From contig NZ_CP047958.1 of assembly GCF_014304815.1 (NCBI RefSeq), positions 1,116,001 through 1,180,000 of the forward strand: a DNA stretch of 64,000 nucleotides, read 5' to 3'. Shown here one piece after another: positions 1 to 9,054 of this stretch. Position numbers and translations under genes: made by a program. The notes under the pieces were generated by a model. That model made no database searches. It saw nothing but the letters and a program-made list of their open reading frames with translations, and was not told where the DNA came from. Source of the stretch: Synechococcus sp. MIT S9220. Its GTDB lineage: Bacteria; Cyanobacteriota; Cyanobacteriia; PCC-6307; Cyanobiaceae. Position 1 is the stretch's first letter. Every line of letters starts with the position of its first letter.

Positions 1-259
1 GACCTTCCTCGAAGCGACCCAGTCGAATCTTCGGTCCTTGAAGGTCTTGGAGGATTCCGATGTGAACACCGAGCTCATGCGCCACCTGACGGATCGTGGC
101 GACCCGGGCGGCGTGCTCGGAGTGGTCTCCGTGCGAGAAGTTCAGTCGGAATGTTGTAGCGCCTGCTTGAACCAATTCCCGAATGCGTTCGGGACTCTCG
201 GTAGCTGGGCCGATCGTGGCGACGATCTTTGTTCTGCGTGTCAGATCGAGCTCGGCCAT
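1..259 (-). CDS. pyk: Pyruvate kinase, N-terminal part (cut by window edge)
   Basis: Glycolytic enzyme transferring phosphate from phosphoenolpyruvate to ADP. The visible 86 codons read from ATG at 259 into the window edge and begin MAELDLTRRTKIVATIGPAT, the classic opening of the pyruvate kinase barrel domain; NFSHGDH (about residues 39-45) and LQDLQGPKIR (about 71-80) are further family motifs. No in-frame upstream start fits better. The rest of the protein, including the catalytic lysine and the regulatory domain, lies outside. It is divergent from the MazG-like gene starting at 320. Identity is secure; completeness cannot be judged. Confidence 0.93.
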   Translation of the reverse strand, partial: MAELDLTRRTKIVATIGPATESPERIRELVQAGATTFRLNFSHGDHSEHAARVATIRQVAHELGVHIGILQDLQGPKIRLGRFEEG

Positions 260-319
260 CCTTGGCGCCGGAAACCAGCGGAATCTACCGTCATGCCCTC
301 AACCCTCCGCTGACCTTCC

Positions 320-649
320 GTGCTCCTCAACGACTACCAACAACAATCACGCCAGACGGCCCGATACCCGGATGCCGGCAACAATCTCATTTATCCAACT
401 CTGGGCCTGACAGGCGAGGCCGGTGAGGTCGCCGACAAAGTGAAGAAACTGATTCGGGATCGTGGGGGCGTTGTGGATGAGCGCTTCACCCAGGATGTGG
501 CCCTGGAACTGGGGGATGTGCTCTGGTACGTGGCGCAACTGGCCACAGAACTTGGTCTCAGCCTTGAGGAGGTGGCGTCAGCCAACCTCAGCAAACTTAA
601 AAGCAGGTCTCAACGTGGAACGCTCCAAGGAGAGGGTGATCACCGCTGA
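320..649 (+). CDS. MazG-like nucleotide pyrophosphohydrolase family protein
   Basis: A 109-residue all-helical protein of the MazG/dUTPase-like superfamily, which hydrolyses nucleoside triphosphates to monophosphates and pyrophosphate. The Mg-binding signature is visible as GLTGEAGEVADKVKK (about 29-43) followed by ELGDVLWYVAQLA (about 64-76), giving the E-x2-E ... E-x2-D pattern. It starts at GTG (320), with no good ribosome binding site. Convergent with yggT, 17 bases apart. The natural substrate (canonical or damaged dNTPs, or a house-cleaning role) cannot be told from sequence. Confidence 0.8.
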   Translation: MLLNDYQQQSRQTARYPDAGNNLIYPTLGLTGEAGEVADKVKKLIRDRGGVVDERFTQDVALELGDVLWYVAQLATELGLSLEEVASANLSKLKSRSQRGTLQGEGDHR

Positions 650-666
650 GACGCAATGATTGGTGC

Positions 667-969
667 TCAGCCGTACATGCCGAAACCGCCGGCGAAAGCA
701 AAGCTGGCAGACATCAGCAACTGCTGCATCAGGCTCAGGGCAATGAAGGCCAGGATTGCCGACAGATCCAGTCCACCAAGTGGAGGGATCAAGCCGCGAA
801 AGGCATTCAGGTAGGGATCGGTGATCGAACTCACAGTGCTGAGCACGGGATTTCCCCAGTCGAGATTGGGGAACCAGCTCAGAAGCACCCGCACGATTAA
901 AACCAGCGAATAGATCTGGAGTGTCTGGGCGAGCACTTGAAGGACTGTGGACACAAGCTCGGTGGCCAT
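667..969 (-). CDS. YggT/Ycf19-family small membrane protein
   Basis: A 100-residue integral membrane protein with two hydrophobic segments, about residues 17-32 and 70-85, and between them the family signature LLSWFPNLDW followed by a DPYLNAFRGLIPP block. YggT/Ycf19 proteins occur in bacteria and plastids and have been linked to membrane organisation and thylakoid or nucleoid distribution; the exact role is unsettled. It follows scpB by 24 bases on the same strand, so ilvA-scpB-yggT probably forms one transcription unit. Confidence 0.82.
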   Translation of the reverse strand: MATELVSTVLQVLAQTLQIYSLVLIVRVLLSWFPNLDWGNPVLSTVSSITDPYLNAFRGLIPPLGGLDLSAILAFIALSLMQQLLMSASFAFAGGFGMYG

Positions 970-993
970 GGAAATCGCGGAATTAAAAGAACT

Positions 994-1542
994 CTATGCA
1001 GCCTGGGATGGTTCGGAGCCACCGCCAAGGTCTGGAAGGACGGAGAAGGTTCTGTGGAACTTCTCGGAGAGGGTGATCCAGTAGGAGCGCCCTTCACTTT
1101 GACGCTTGCGTTCAATGAAGTTCTGGTTCACCAGTTCCTTGATGTGGTCGTAGGCCCCTGAACCTCTGAGATCCACAAGATCCGACTGGAGAATCCTTTT
1201 TTTGAGTGCAACCGTGGCCAAGGTTCTGAGCGTGGCTGTGGAAAGATTCACGGGAAGCAGATCGCGCACGAGTTCACCCAGACCAGGACGCAACTGCAGG
1301 CTGTAACGACCGTTGCTCTGATTGATCTCCAGAGAGGTGTCTCGCTGCGCGTAGCCAGCAATCAGGATCAGCATTCCCTGCTCGGTCTCCGCTTCGGAGA
1401 GCCCAACCAAGGACGAGAGCTCCTGCAGCGAGACTGGACGCCCTTTCAGGTAGAGGATCGCCTCAAGACGAGCGGGGAGTGATACCAGCAACGCAGCGTC
1501 CTGGGCGCTGTGACTACGTGGTTGATCGCTTCCCTGGTCCAA
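994..1542 (-). CDS. scpB: Segregation and condensation protein B
   Basis: ScpB is the winged-helix partner of the kleisin ScpA in the SMC condensin complex that organises and segregates the chromosome. The 182-residue protein shows the family opening LPARLEAILYLKGRPVS (about 22-38), the first winged helix and a second one ending in ITLSEKF near residue 162. The start is TTG at 1542; it is preceded by AAGGA seven bases upstream, which decides it, because the nearby ATG is out of frame. scpA is not in the window. It lies 54 bases after ilvA on the same strand. Confidence 0.9.
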   Translation of the reverse strand: MDQGSDQPRSHSAQDAALLVSLPARLEAILYLKGRPVSLQELSSLVGLSEAETEQGMLILIAGYAQRDTSLEINQSNGRYSLQLRPGLGELVRDLLPVNLSTATLRTLATVALKKRILQSDLVDLRGSGAYDHIKELVNQNFIERKRQSEGRSYWITLSEKFHRTFSVLPDLGGGSEPSQAA

Positions 1543-1596
1543 GCCAGCATCCTTGATTCCGATATGCCAAGGTAACGCCCATCCCAGTGAGCGCCA

Positions 1597-3120
1597 TCAG
1601 GGACCCAGAAAAATCCGGTAGGCGGGGTTGGATGTCTCTTCCCAGCTTGGATAGCCAAGGTCTTTGAGGACCGCCTGCCATGACTCGAGATCGTTGGGGC
1701 TGACCAGAACGCCCACGACGATCCGACCGACATCGGCACCATGATTTCGATAGTGAAAGATGCTGATGCTCCAATTGGAATGGAGCGCATTAACAAACCG
1801 CATCAGCGCACCTGGCCGTTCCGGGAACTCAAAGCGGTACAGCAGCTCCTGAGTTGGCTCCTCCGACTTCTGCGGCAAACGACCTCCCACCATGTGACGC
1901 AGATGAACCTTGGCCAGTTCGTCGTCGCTGAGATCCAGGCACTCATATCCATTGCTGCGCAGGGAGGCCAGTAGATCCGATCGGTCCTGGACATCCTTGA
2001 CCTGAATCCCCATGAAAATGTGGGCCTGATCACCAGCGCCCATCCGATAGCTGAATTCTGTGAGGCTGCGCTTCTGAAGGAGTTCAGACAGCTTGCGCAG
2101 GCTGCCGGGCTGTTCCGGAATTTGCACGGCAAGCATCGCCTCACGCTCTTCACCAAGCTCGGCCCGTTCCGCAACAAAGCGCAGTCGGTTGAAATTCATG
2201 TTGGCGCCGCAGGCGATCGCCACTAGCTGCTTATTTTTTAATTGGCGCCTGGAGACATCGGCCTTCAGACCTGCAACAGCAAGTGCACCGGCCGGTTCAA
2301 GGATGGATCGGGTGTCTTCAAAGACATCCTTAATGGATGCGCAGATCTCATCGGTACTCACCGTGACGATGGCATCCACATACTTCTGAGCAAGTCGAAA
2401 GGTGTGTTCTCCCACCTCACGCACAGCCACTCCATCCGCGAACAATCCCACTTGAGGCAGGCGGATTCTTTCACCGGCCTCAAGTGACAGGGTCATCGCA
2501 GCAGCGTCATGGGGTTCAACGCCAATTACTTCGATGTCAGGCCAGAGGCTCTTGACGTAAGCGGCCACCCCACCAATCAGGCCACCACCACCAATGGCCA
2601 CATAAATCGCATCTGGCGGTTGTTGGCTCTGGCGCAGGATTTCCATTCCCACGGTTCCCTGGCCAGCGATCACCTCCGGATCATCGAAAGGATGGATGAA
2701 ACAGAGGCCTTCCTGTTCACTACGTCTTCGGGCCTCCGCATAGGCCTCGTCATAGGTCTCTCCGTGAAGGATCACCTCGCCGCCAAGCTGACGAACCGCT
2801 TCCACCTTCACGCTTGGTGTGGTGATCGGCATCACGATCACTGCTCTGCATTTCAGATGGGCTGCGCTGAGTGCAACGCCCTGGGCATGGTTACCCGCGC
2901 TCGAGGCGATCACACCGCGTGAACGTTCATCGTCCGACAGCTGAGCCATGCGGTTGTAAGCACCGCGCAGTTTGAAGGAAAAGACTGGTTGTAGATCCTC
3001 ACGTTTGAGCCAGACGTGATTGTTCAAACGGCGGCTGAGATTCGTCGCTGACTCAAGCGGGCTTTCGCGGGCGACGTCGTAAACCCTCGCGCGCAGGATC
3101 CTCTGCAGGTAATCATCCAT
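1597..3120 (-). CDS. ilvA: Threonine ammonia-lyase, biosynthetic
   Basis: PLP enzyme deaminating threonine to 2-oxobutyrate, the first step to isoleucine. From the chosen ATG at 3120 the protein is 507 residues, the usual biosynthetic length. The PLP lysine is K50 in [11 protein letters not shown], and the glycine-rich phosphate loop reads IGGGGLIGG near residue 177. Two ACT-like regulatory repeats fill the C-terminus (about 325-505), the part that gives isoleucine feedback inhibition in this family. A longer frame to 3150 exists but adds residues atypical of the family. It is divergent from dxs with 77 bases between, and is followed by scpB. Confidence 0.95.
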   Translation of the reverse strand: MDDYLQRILRARVYDVARESPLESATNLSRRLNNHVWLKREDLQPVFSFKLRGAYNRMAQLSDDERSRGVIASSAGNHAQGVALSAAHLKCRAVIVMPITTPSVKVEAVRQLGGEVILHGETYDEAYAEARRRSEQEGLCFIHPFDDPEVIAGQGTVGMEILRQSQQPPDAIYVAIGGGGLIGGVAAYVKSLWPDIEVIGVEPHDAAAMTLSLEAGERIRLPQVGLFADGVAVREVGEHTFRLAQKYVDAIVTVSTDEICASIKDVFEDTRSILEPAGALAVAGLKADVSRRQLKNKQLVAIACGANMNFNRLRFVAERAELGEEREAMLAVQIPEQPGSLRKLSELLQKRSLTEFSYRMGAGDQAHIFMGIQVKDVQDRSDLLASLRSNGYECLDLSDDELAKVHLRHMVGGRLPQKSEEPTQELLYRFEFPERPGALMRFVNALHSNWSISIFHYRNHGADVGRIVVGVLVSPNDLESWQAVLKDLGYPSWEETSNPAYRIFLGP

Positions 3121-3197
3121 CGAAACAGTCTGACAACCAGTGGCTTTCACGGGTGGCAGGCATGCCTCGTAGATTGACTCAATCTGCCGGGAGGCTC

Positions 3198-5141
3198 ATG
3201 CACCTGAGCGATCTATCGCATCCCAATCAGCTGCATGGTCTATCCGTGGAAGAGCTTGAAGATGTCGCGGCCCAGATTCGACAGCGCCATCTGGAAGTGG
3301 TGTCCAATAGCGGTGGTCATCTCGGCCCAGGTCTAGGTGTTGTTGAGCTCACACTCGCGCTCTATCAAACTCTTGATCTGGACCGTGATCGCGTGGTCTG
3401 GGATGTTGGCCATCAGGCCTATCCGCACAAGCTGATCACAGGTCGCTACGCCGATTTCGATTCACTCAGACAAAAAGGCGGCGTTGCTGGATATCTCAAA
3501 CGTTGTGAGAGCACATTCGATCATTTCGGTGCTGGTCACGCCAGTACGTCTATCTCAGCCGCACTGGGCATGGCCATGGCCCGTGACCGCCTTGGCCAGG
3601 ACCACAAATGTGTTGCGGTCATTGGGGATGGAGCACTCACTGGCGGAATGGCCCTCGAGGCCATCAACCATGCGGGACACATGCCCAACACACCGTTGCT
3701 GGTGGTGCTCAATGACAATGACATGTCTATTTCGCCGCCGGTCGGGGCGCTCTCAAGTCATCTGAATCGGATGAGGCTCAGCCCTCCGATGCAGTTTTTG
3801 TCAGGCAGTGTGGAAGAAAGCATGCGTCACCTCCCTTTCATGGGTGGTGATCTTCCCGCTGAACTCAACCGACTCAAGGGCAGCATGCGTCGTCTGGCGG
3901 TGCCCAAGGTTGGTGCTGTGTTTGAAGAACTTGGCTTCACTTACATGGGGCCCGTCGACGGCCACGACATCGCCGAGATGATGAGAACGTTCCAGGAAGC
4001 TCACCGTGTGGGTGGTCCGGTGCTGGTGCATGTGCTCACCACCAAGGGCAAGGGCTACCCCTACGCGGAGGCAGACCAGGTGGGATATCACGCCCAGTCG
4101 GCTTTTGACCTGAACACGGGTAAGGCCCGTCCGAGCAAAACTCCCAAACCGCCCAGCTATAGCAAGGTTTTCGGACAGACTCTGGTCAAGATCTGTGAGC
4201 AGAACCCCCGCGTTGTGGGAATCACAGCGGCAATGGCCACCGGCACTGGACTGGACCTGTTGCAGAAGGCTTTGCCTGATCAATACATCGACGTGGGCAT
4301 TGCTGAGCAGCATGCAGTGACTCTGGCTGCAGGCATGGCATCGGATGGCCTTCGCCCCGTGGTCGCCATCTACAGCACTTTCCTTCAAAGGGCTTTCGAC
4401 CAGTTGATTCACGATGTCGGGATTCAGAAACTGCCGGTCACATTCGTGCTTGATCGCGCTGGCGTCGTCGGCGCCGATGGCCCGACCCACCAGGGCCAGT
4501 ACGACATCAGTTATATGCGCTCCATACCGAACTTCACGGTGATGGCGCCCAAGGATGAGGCTGAATTGCAACGCATGCTGGTCAGCTCCCTCAAACACGA
4601 TGGACCTTGCGCAATTCGAATTCCGAGGGGTCCTGGTGAAGGTGTTCCCCTGATGGAAGAAGGATGGGAACCGCTTCCGATCGGTTGTGGTGAAGTTCTT
4701 CGGTCTGGCGATGATCTCGTGATCGTGGCCTATGGCGCCATGAATGCCAAAGCGATGGCAACCGCTGAAATCCTTGCTGCTCAGGGGATTCAAGCAACAG
4801 TCGTTAACGCTCGATTCCTCAGGCCTCTCGACACGGCACTGCTGCATCCATTGGTCCAGCGCATCGGTCGTGTCGTCACGATGGAAGAAGGGTCGTTAGA
4901 GGGTGGCTTCGGTTCCGCGGTGATTGAGTCCCTTCAGGACTCAGGTCTTCATTTGCCTGTCATGAGGCTGGGAATTCCAGATGTGCTGGTGGACCATGCC
5001 ACGCCACAGCAGAGTTTCGAATCGCTTGGTTTGCTCCCAGATCAGATGGCTGAGAGAATTCGGGATCGATTCAACTTCATCACCAACAAGGTTCAGACCT
5101 CCTCTGAAACTGGCGTTGAAGTCCCTTCGGTTCGTAGCTGA
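3198..5141 (+). CDS. dxs: 1-deoxy-D-xylulose-5-phosphate synthase
   Basis: Thiamine diphosphate enzyme condensing pyruvate with glyceraldehyde 3-phosphate, the entry step of the MEP isoprenoid pathway that supplies carotenoids, phytol and quinone tails. The 647 residues are full length. H41 in [10 protein letters not shown], the thiamine motif GDGALTGG (143-150) with NDN at 172-174, and the transketolase central domain [15 protein letters not shown] (about 420-435) are visible. The ATG at 3198 is preferred over an in-frame ATG at 3153 because family members begin just before [14 protein letters not shown]. Convergent with psaK. Confidence 0.97.
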   Translation: MHLSDLSHPNQLHGLSVEELEDVAAQIRQRHLEVVSNSGGHLGPGLGVVELTLALYQTLDLDRDRVVWDVGHQAYPHKLITGRYADFDSLRQKGGVAGYLKRCESTFDHFGAGHASTSISAALGMAMARDRLGQDHKCVAVIGDGALTGGMALEAINHAGHMPNTPLLVVLNDNDMSISPPVGALSSHLNRMRLSPPMQFLSGSVEESMRHLPFMGGDLPAELNRLKGSMRRLAVPKVGAVFEELGFTYMGPVDGHDIAEMMRTFQEAHRVGGPVLVHVLTTKGKGYPYAEADQVGYHAQSAFDLNTGKARPSKTPKPPSYSKVFGQTLVKICEQNPRVVGITAAMATGTGLDLLQKALPDQYIDVGIAEQHAVTLAAGMASDGLRPVVAIYSTFLQRAFDQLIHDVGIQKLPVTFVLDRAGVVGADGPTHQGQYDISYMRSIPNFTVMAPKDEAELQRMLVSSLKHDGPCAIRIPRGPGEGVPLMEEGWEPLPIGCGEVLRSGDDLVIVAYGAMNAKAMATAEILAAQGIQATVVNARFLRPLDTALLHPLVQRIGRVVTMEEGSLEGGFGSAVIESLQDSGLHLPVMRLGIPDVLVDHATPQQSFESLGLLPDQMAERIRDRFNFITNKVQTSSETGVEVPSVRS

Positions 5142-5147
5142 ATCCAC

Positions 5148-5172
5148 AAAAAAGGGGTGGCCTCGCCACCCC
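5148..5172 (-). terminator. Intrinsic terminator of psaK
   Basis: Read on the minus strand this is an 8-bp perfect stem (GGGGTGGC / GCCACCCC) with loop GAG, followed at once by six T residues. It starts 31 bases after the psaK stop. On the plus strand the A-run is upstream and no T-run follows, so it serves psaK rather than dxs. Confidence 0.92.
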
Positions 5173-5203
5173 CTGCACTTGAAGAGATCAGTTCAGAGTG
5201 GTT

Positions 5204-5461
5204 TCAAAGAACCCCACGGGTTGCCAGGCCGAGAATCGCACCCATGCCAATGACGTGGCCAAGGCTTGTTGTGGCCAGCAGAGAAGCGTGACTCATGCCC
5301 CCAAAGAATGCCGGGTTGGGCAACTGAGCTCCCTCATTCGGGTACTTGATCACTGATTTGCCGATCATGATGGCGATGACGTTGCAAACGATCATCACAA
5401 GCCCCACCTTTGGAGACCAAGTCAGCGTGGCGGGAGCAATGGCCAGTAGTGGAGCGAGCAT
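5204..5461 (-). CDS. psaK: Photosystem I reaction centre subunit PsaK
   Basis: PsaK is a two-helix membrane subunit at the edge of photosystem I that helps attach antenna proteins. The 85-residue sequence has the family pattern: a helix around SPKVGLVMIVCNVIAIMIG, the stromal loop IKYPNEGAQLPNPAFFGGMSHASLLA, and a second helix ending GLATRGVL. The start is uncertain: ATG at 5461 fits family length, but a TTG at 5476 (five codons longer) has GGAAG eight bases upstream. It follows DUF3593 closely on the same strand and ends at a strong terminator. Confidence 0.93.
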   Translation of the reverse strand: MLAPLLAIAPATLTWSPKVGLVMIVCNVIAIMIGKSVIKYPNEGAQLPNPAFFGGMSHASLLATTSLGHVIGMGAILGLATRGVL

Positions 5462-5494
5462 GAAGATCAGAGGCAACGATTTATCTTCCAGCCT

Positions 5495-5512
5495 TTAGGC
5501 ACACACGCCTAA
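5495..5512. promoter_or_regulatory. Inverted repeat upstream of psaK
   Basis: TTAGGC, six bases (GTGTGT on the minus strand), then GCCTAA: a perfect 6-bp dyad between the DUF3593 stop and the psaK start. As RNA it would form a hairpin about 20-35 bases ahead of the psaK start; as DNA it could be an operator. No T-run follows, so it is not an obvious terminator. Function is inferred only from position. Confidence 0.35.
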
Positions 5513-5528
5513 CACTTGTAAAAGTTGT

Positions 5529-5819
5529 TCATCGCAGTACTTTTTGATACCCGATCAGGCCTGCCACGATGACGGCGTTGCTGAGCGTCAGGAAAGCTTC
5601 AGCTCCGCCATGCAGGGGATCGATCGCCACCAGCTCAGTTCCAAATTTCAGATCAGCGATCACAGCTGCTGCAATGGTGATTCCGACAAACAACAGTGTG
5701 AGCTGAAAGCCACGACGGCTGAGGGCGGGAAGCAACCGACGTTGACCCAGGTAATACAGAAAAATCAGATAAGGAAACAGAGAGAGTGCGAACAACGGTG
5801 ATGGATCGAAGTCAGGCAT
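5529..5819 (-). CDS. DUF3593 membrane protein
   Basis: A 96-residue membrane protein of unknown function with three predicted helices: FALSLFPYLIFLYYLG near the N-terminus, LTLLFVGITIAAAVIADL in the middle and TLSNAVIVAGLIGYQ at the end. Its make-up matches the DUF3593 family found in cyanobacteria and plant plastids. The ATG at 5819 shares its A with the stop of the preceding DUF2499 gene (TGATG), so translation is probably coupled. A longer frame to 5861 would overlap DUF2499 for no gain. psaK follows on the same strand. Confidence 0.75.
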   Translation of the reverse strand: MPDFDPSPLFALSLFPYLIFLYYLGQRRLLPALSRRGFQLTLLFVGITIAAAVIADLKFGTELVAIDPLHGGAEAFLTLSNAVIVAGLIGYQKVLR

Positions 5820-6127
5820 CAGATCTGATCCTCCAAGCTTGTTGGCGCTTTGCTCGACCATGCGGCCCAGGCCAGCATGGCGTTGCCGATCAGGGTGAAT
5901 GATGCCTGGAGCGTGACCAGCCAGCGCAATTCTTCAGCGTTGTCGTAGAGATGCCAGGTGCACGCTGCCATTGCACTGACGAGAGCTGGAAGCATCGCCC
6001 ACGCGATCCGCTGCCTTGAGGCTGTCTGCCCATCGGGTTTGTATTGATGAATCAGCACGATGGCCATCAGCCATTCAGCCACTGAGGCCCAGTGAATCCA
6101 CCACGTCCCCAGAGATAGCGCGTGCAT
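5819..6127 (-). CDS. DUF2499 membrane protein
   Basis: A 102-residue membrane protein of unknown function with three helices: WWIHWASVAEWLMAIVLI (about 9-26), AWAMLPALVSAMAACTWHLYDN (about 42-63) and SFTLIGNAMLAWAAW (about 76-90). The WASVAEW and WHLYDN blocks are typical of the DUF2499 family, which in cyanobacteria and plants accompanies DUF3593. It heads the DUF2499-DUF3593-psaK run and is divergent from csaB, about 70 bases away. Confidence 0.75.
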   Translation of the reverse strand: MHALSLGTWWIHWASVAEWLMAIVLIHQYKPDGQTASRQRIAWAMLPALVSAMAACTWHLYDNAEELRWLVTLQASFTLIGNAMLAWAAWSSKAPTSLEDQI

Positions 6128-6199
6128 GTCGTTTCAATGGCGTCGTTCACCGTAACGGTTGAAGACTTGGATAATGGTCAGATCAACTGTTGATTGCTG

Positions 6200-7279
6200 G
6201 TGAAGGCGTTTCGCAGTGGGCGGAAGTTGAGCGTATTGCTCTGTGGTTATTACGGAGAGCACAATCTCGGCGACGATGCTTTGCTTCAAGTGTTGGTGTC
6301 GCAGATTCCTTCCAATTGGAACGTTGTGGTGACAGCCAGGGATTCAGAGGCTGTTCATGCGTTGGTTCCCGGTGTGTCAACTGTGAATCGTCGATCACTA
6401 TCGGAAATCATTCAGGCCCTGAACCGCGTTGATGCTCTGGTTCTTGGTGGGGGCAGTTTGCTTCAGGACGGAACCAGCTTTAAAAGCCTTGTTTATTATC
6501 TCGTTCTTCTCTGGATTGCCCGTTTCAAGCGTCTTTCCATTCTGCTGTGGGGTCAGGGTCTGGGTCCATTGCAGGGTCGATTCAGTCAGTTCTTGGTGAA
6601 GCAAACACTCTCAGGAGTGAGCGCTGTGTCTTGGAGGGATCCTGGCTCCATGGGGCTGGCGCAGCGCTGGGGACTCGACATTCCCATGGTGATGGGGCCT
6701 GATCCTGTTTGGCGCCATCCTTCGCCACCCTGGATGGGTGGAAACCGGCTGATCCTTTGCTGGAGACCCACCCCTTTATTGGACATCAAGGGCTGGAGTG
6801 TTCTGCTCGATGCGGTGGATCGATTCAGTTCCAGTGGTTGTGCTGAGGTGATCTGGCTGGCTTTCCATGTGAATCAAGATGCCTCATTGTGGAATGAGCT
6901 CCGCAGTCTTGATCTAATCCCTGAGGGATTGTGTCGACGTTCCCTGCAGATGCAGGCAGAGTCTCTTCAACAGGTCCAGTCGTTATTTAGTGAATCTGCA
7001 CTGGTCATCGCAATGCGTCTGCATGCTTTGATTCTTGCTGCAACGGCAGGTTGCCCGACCGCGGCGCTGAGTTATGACCCGAAAGTGAAGGCAGCGGCAC
7101 AACTAGCCGACTTGCCCTGGGTCGATCTAAATGATGCGCTCAATGCTGACCAGTTGAATCAACAATGGCAGTCAGCCATGACAGCTCAACCCGATGGCTC
7201 ACAGATCGAGCAATTAAAGCGTGATGCTCAGCTTCACGAGACCATGCTTGTTGGTGAACTTCAAAAATTATCGGTTTAA
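6200..7279 (+). CDS. csaB: Polysaccharide pyruvyl transferase CsaB
   Basis: Member of the pyruvyl transferase family that adds ketal pyruvate to cell-wall or surface polysaccharide, in many bacteria to anchor S-layer proteins. About 359 residues. Family marks are the N-terminal LCGYYGEHNLGDDALL block (about 14-29), LGGGSLLQDGTS (about 88-99), ILLWGQGLGPLQ (about 115-126) and the C-terminal AMRLHALILAA segment (about 270-280). The start is uncertain between GTG 6200 and TTG 6194; neither has a clear ribosome binding site. Its last 12 bases overlap the 3' end of ggtA on the other strand. Confidence 0.87.
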   Translation: MKAFRSGRKLSVLLCGYYGEHNLGDDALLQVLVSQIPSNWNVVVTARDSEAVHALVPGVSTVNRRSLSEIIQALNRVDALVLGGGSLLQDGTSFKSLVYYLVLLWIARFKRLSILLWGQGLGPLQGRFSQFLVKQTLSGVSAVSWRDPGSMGLAQRWGLDIPMVMGPDPVWRHPSPPWMGGNRLILCWRPTPLLDIKGWSVLLDAVDRFSSSGCAEVIWLAFHVNQDASLWNELRSLDLIPEGLCRRSLQMQAESLQQVQSLFSESALVIAMRLHALILAATAGCPTAALSYDPKVKAAAQLADLPWVDLNDALNADQLNQQWQSAMTAQPDGSQIEQLKRDAQLHETMLVGELQKLSV

Positions 7280-8242
7280 ACGACACCCTGTTTCGGCGTT
7301 GAAGAGAATTTCGTCTTCAACCCGCCAAGTCAATTTGATCTGTTCGGGAATCACCTGTTCTGGAGGTGCCATCATTCGAATCAGTCCTTGTTGTGTTTCA
7401 AGGAACAGCAACTGTGAATTCCCCAGCCATTCTCTCGACTGAAGCTTGCCAGATAATCCTGAATCAGAAAAACGAATCGATTCTGGTCTCACGGCACGAA
7501 GACGATTTGACTCATCGTTCAGACAATTGATTTGTGGTCGACCAATGAATCGCGCAACGAAAAGGCTGCAAGGATTGTGGTAGAGATTGTAAGGGGTATC
7601 AATCTGTTCGATTTTCCCTTCATGAAGTACAGCGATACGTTGTGCCATCGCCATTGCTTCATGTTGATCATGAGTGACATAAATCGTTGGTTTGCTTTGT
7701 TCTAAGACCAGTCGACGAAGTTCCGGACGAATATCTTCTCTTAATTGTGCGTCCAGATTGCTCATTGGTTCATCGAGCAGATAAACCTCAGGGTTTCTGA
7801 GCAGTGCTCTGGCTAAAGCAACTCTTTGACGTTGACCACCTGAGAGCTCAGCAGGGCGGTTGCTGGCTCGATTCCAAAGTTGCACCAGCTCAAGAATCTG
7901 TTTGATCTTTGAGGTTCTTTCGCGTTTTGATATGCCTCTGATCCGCAAACCAAGTTCGAGGTTTTCAAACACCGTTAGGTGCGGAAGTAGCGCATAACTT
8001 TGAAACACCATGCCAACGCTTCGCTCAGCAGGTGAAAGGGTTGTGATATTACGACCACTGATGTGAATCGATCCGTAGCTAACAGGATCAAGTCCTGCAA
8101 TTAAGCGCAATGTCGTGCTTTTGCCGCAACCACTGGGCCCAACGAGAGCAAGACATTCATTGTCTGCGACCGTCATGGTCAGGTTTTCAACAATCCATTG
8201 GTTGTTGATGGCTCGTCCAACCTGCTTGAGTTCGAGTGTCAT
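7268..8242 (-). CDS. ggtA: Glucosylglycerol ABC transporter, ATPase subunit
   Basis: ATP-binding subunit of a MalK/UgpC-type sugar importer. Walker [10 protein letters not shown] is at 35-43, signature LSGGQ at 133-137, Walker B YLLDEP at 154-159, and the switch histidine is H191; a C-terminal TOBE-like regulatory domain follows (about 235-320). The assignment to glucosylglycerol rests on its place in a run with ggpS and three other transporter genes. In cyanobacteria this importer recaptures leaked glucosylglycerol, and also sucrose or trehalose. The start overlaps the ggtD stop (ATGA). Sequence alone would not separate it from other sugar ATPases. Confidence 0.88.
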   Translation of the reverse strand: MTLELKQVGRAINNQWIVENLTMTVADNECLALVGPSGCGKSTTLRLIAGLDPVSYGSIHISGRNITTLSPAERSVGMVFQSYALLPHLTVFENLELGLRIRGISKRERTSKIKQILELVQLWNRASNRPAELSGGQRQRVALARALLRNPEVYLLDEPMSNLDAQLREDIRPELRRLVLEQSKPTIYVTHDQHEAMAMAQRIAVLHEGKIEQIDTPYNLYHNPCSLFVARFIGRPQINCLNDESNRLRAVRPESIRFSDSGLSGKLQSREWLGNSQLLFLETQQGLIRMMAPPEQVIPEQIKLTWRVEDEILFNAETGCRLNR

Positions 8243-9054
8243 CCCTTAACAGCTCCAGTGGTTAAGCCCGAAACAATCGGTTTTTGGAACACCATCACCA
8301 ACAGGATGAGGGGAATTGAACCAATCACTGTCGCTGCTGCATAAGGACCATAAGGAACTGAATGAATAGATGAGCCTGCAATTCTTGCCATCGCAACTGG
8401 CAGTGTTAATTGAGCTGAGTCGCTGATCCATGTGAGTGCGATTGGATATTCATTCCAAGAGAACAGAAAAACAAGAATCGCTGTGCTGGCAATGGCTGGT
8501 GAAATGAGTGGAAGCAAGATCCAACGAAATCGTTGAAGAACGCTTAATCCTTCAACTCTGGCAGCATCTTCGAGCTCTGGAGGCAGATCTGAAAATGCAT
8601 TCGTGAGCAGCAGAACTGCCAAAGGTTGCGATAGGGCTGCATAGGGAATAGCAAGTGCAATCAGGTTGTTTCCCAGCTGTAGGTATCTGGCGATCTCTAG
8701 TAATGCCAGAAAGAGCAGAACATAGGGGAATAATGCACATCCAATTAAGATGCATTTAATAATCAGTGCAGTTCGCTGACTAAGTTTGCTTAGGCTATAA
8801 CCAGCAGGAATTGCCAACAGCAGCGTGAGGACAGTAGAGACTGCTCCTGCGAATAAACTGTTGAAGAGATAGCGAATGAATGGTGGATTGCTCTGCAAAA
8901 CACTTTGATAATGGGCGAGTGTCCAGCGTTGATCAATTGATGCAAACGGCGTCACCAGAGCTTGATCCGTGCAGAACGAGGTGTAAAGCTGCCAGGCCAG
9001 TGGTCCGAGCGACCAGACCAACAAAGTGATAATCACGAAACGTGTTGCTTTCAT
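8239..9054 (-). CDS. ggtD: Glucosylglycerol ABC transporter, permease GgtD
   Basis: Inner-membrane permease of the MalG type, 271 residues with six predicted helices and the cytoplasmic EAA loop (EDAARVEGLSVLQRFRWILLP, about 170-190) that docks on the ATPase. The ATG at 9054 overlaps the ggtC stop by four bases (ATGA) and is preferred over a longer frame to 9105 that would run 55 bases into ggtC. Its own stop overlaps the ggtA start, so ggtC-ggtD-ggtA is translationally coupled throughout. Confidence 0.87.
   Translation of the reverse strand: MKATRFVIITLLVWSLGPLAWQLYTSFCTDQALVTPFASIDQRWTLAHYQSVLQSNPPFIRYLFNSLFAGAVSTVLTLLLAIPAGYSLSKLSQRTALIIKCILIGCALFPYVLLFLALLEIARYLQLGNNLIALAIPYAALSQPLAVLLLTNAFSDLPPELEDAARVEGLSVLQRFRWILLPLISPAIASTAILVFLFSWNEYPIALTWISDSAQLTLPVAMARIAGSSIHSVPYGPYAAATVIGSIPLILLVMVFQKPIVSGLTTGAVKG

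Noticed and set aside
3801-4847. Long open frame (348 codons) on the minus strand
   Set aside because: It lies wholly antisense to dxs, whose motifs are complete; the frame is a by-product of codon bias and shows no domain.
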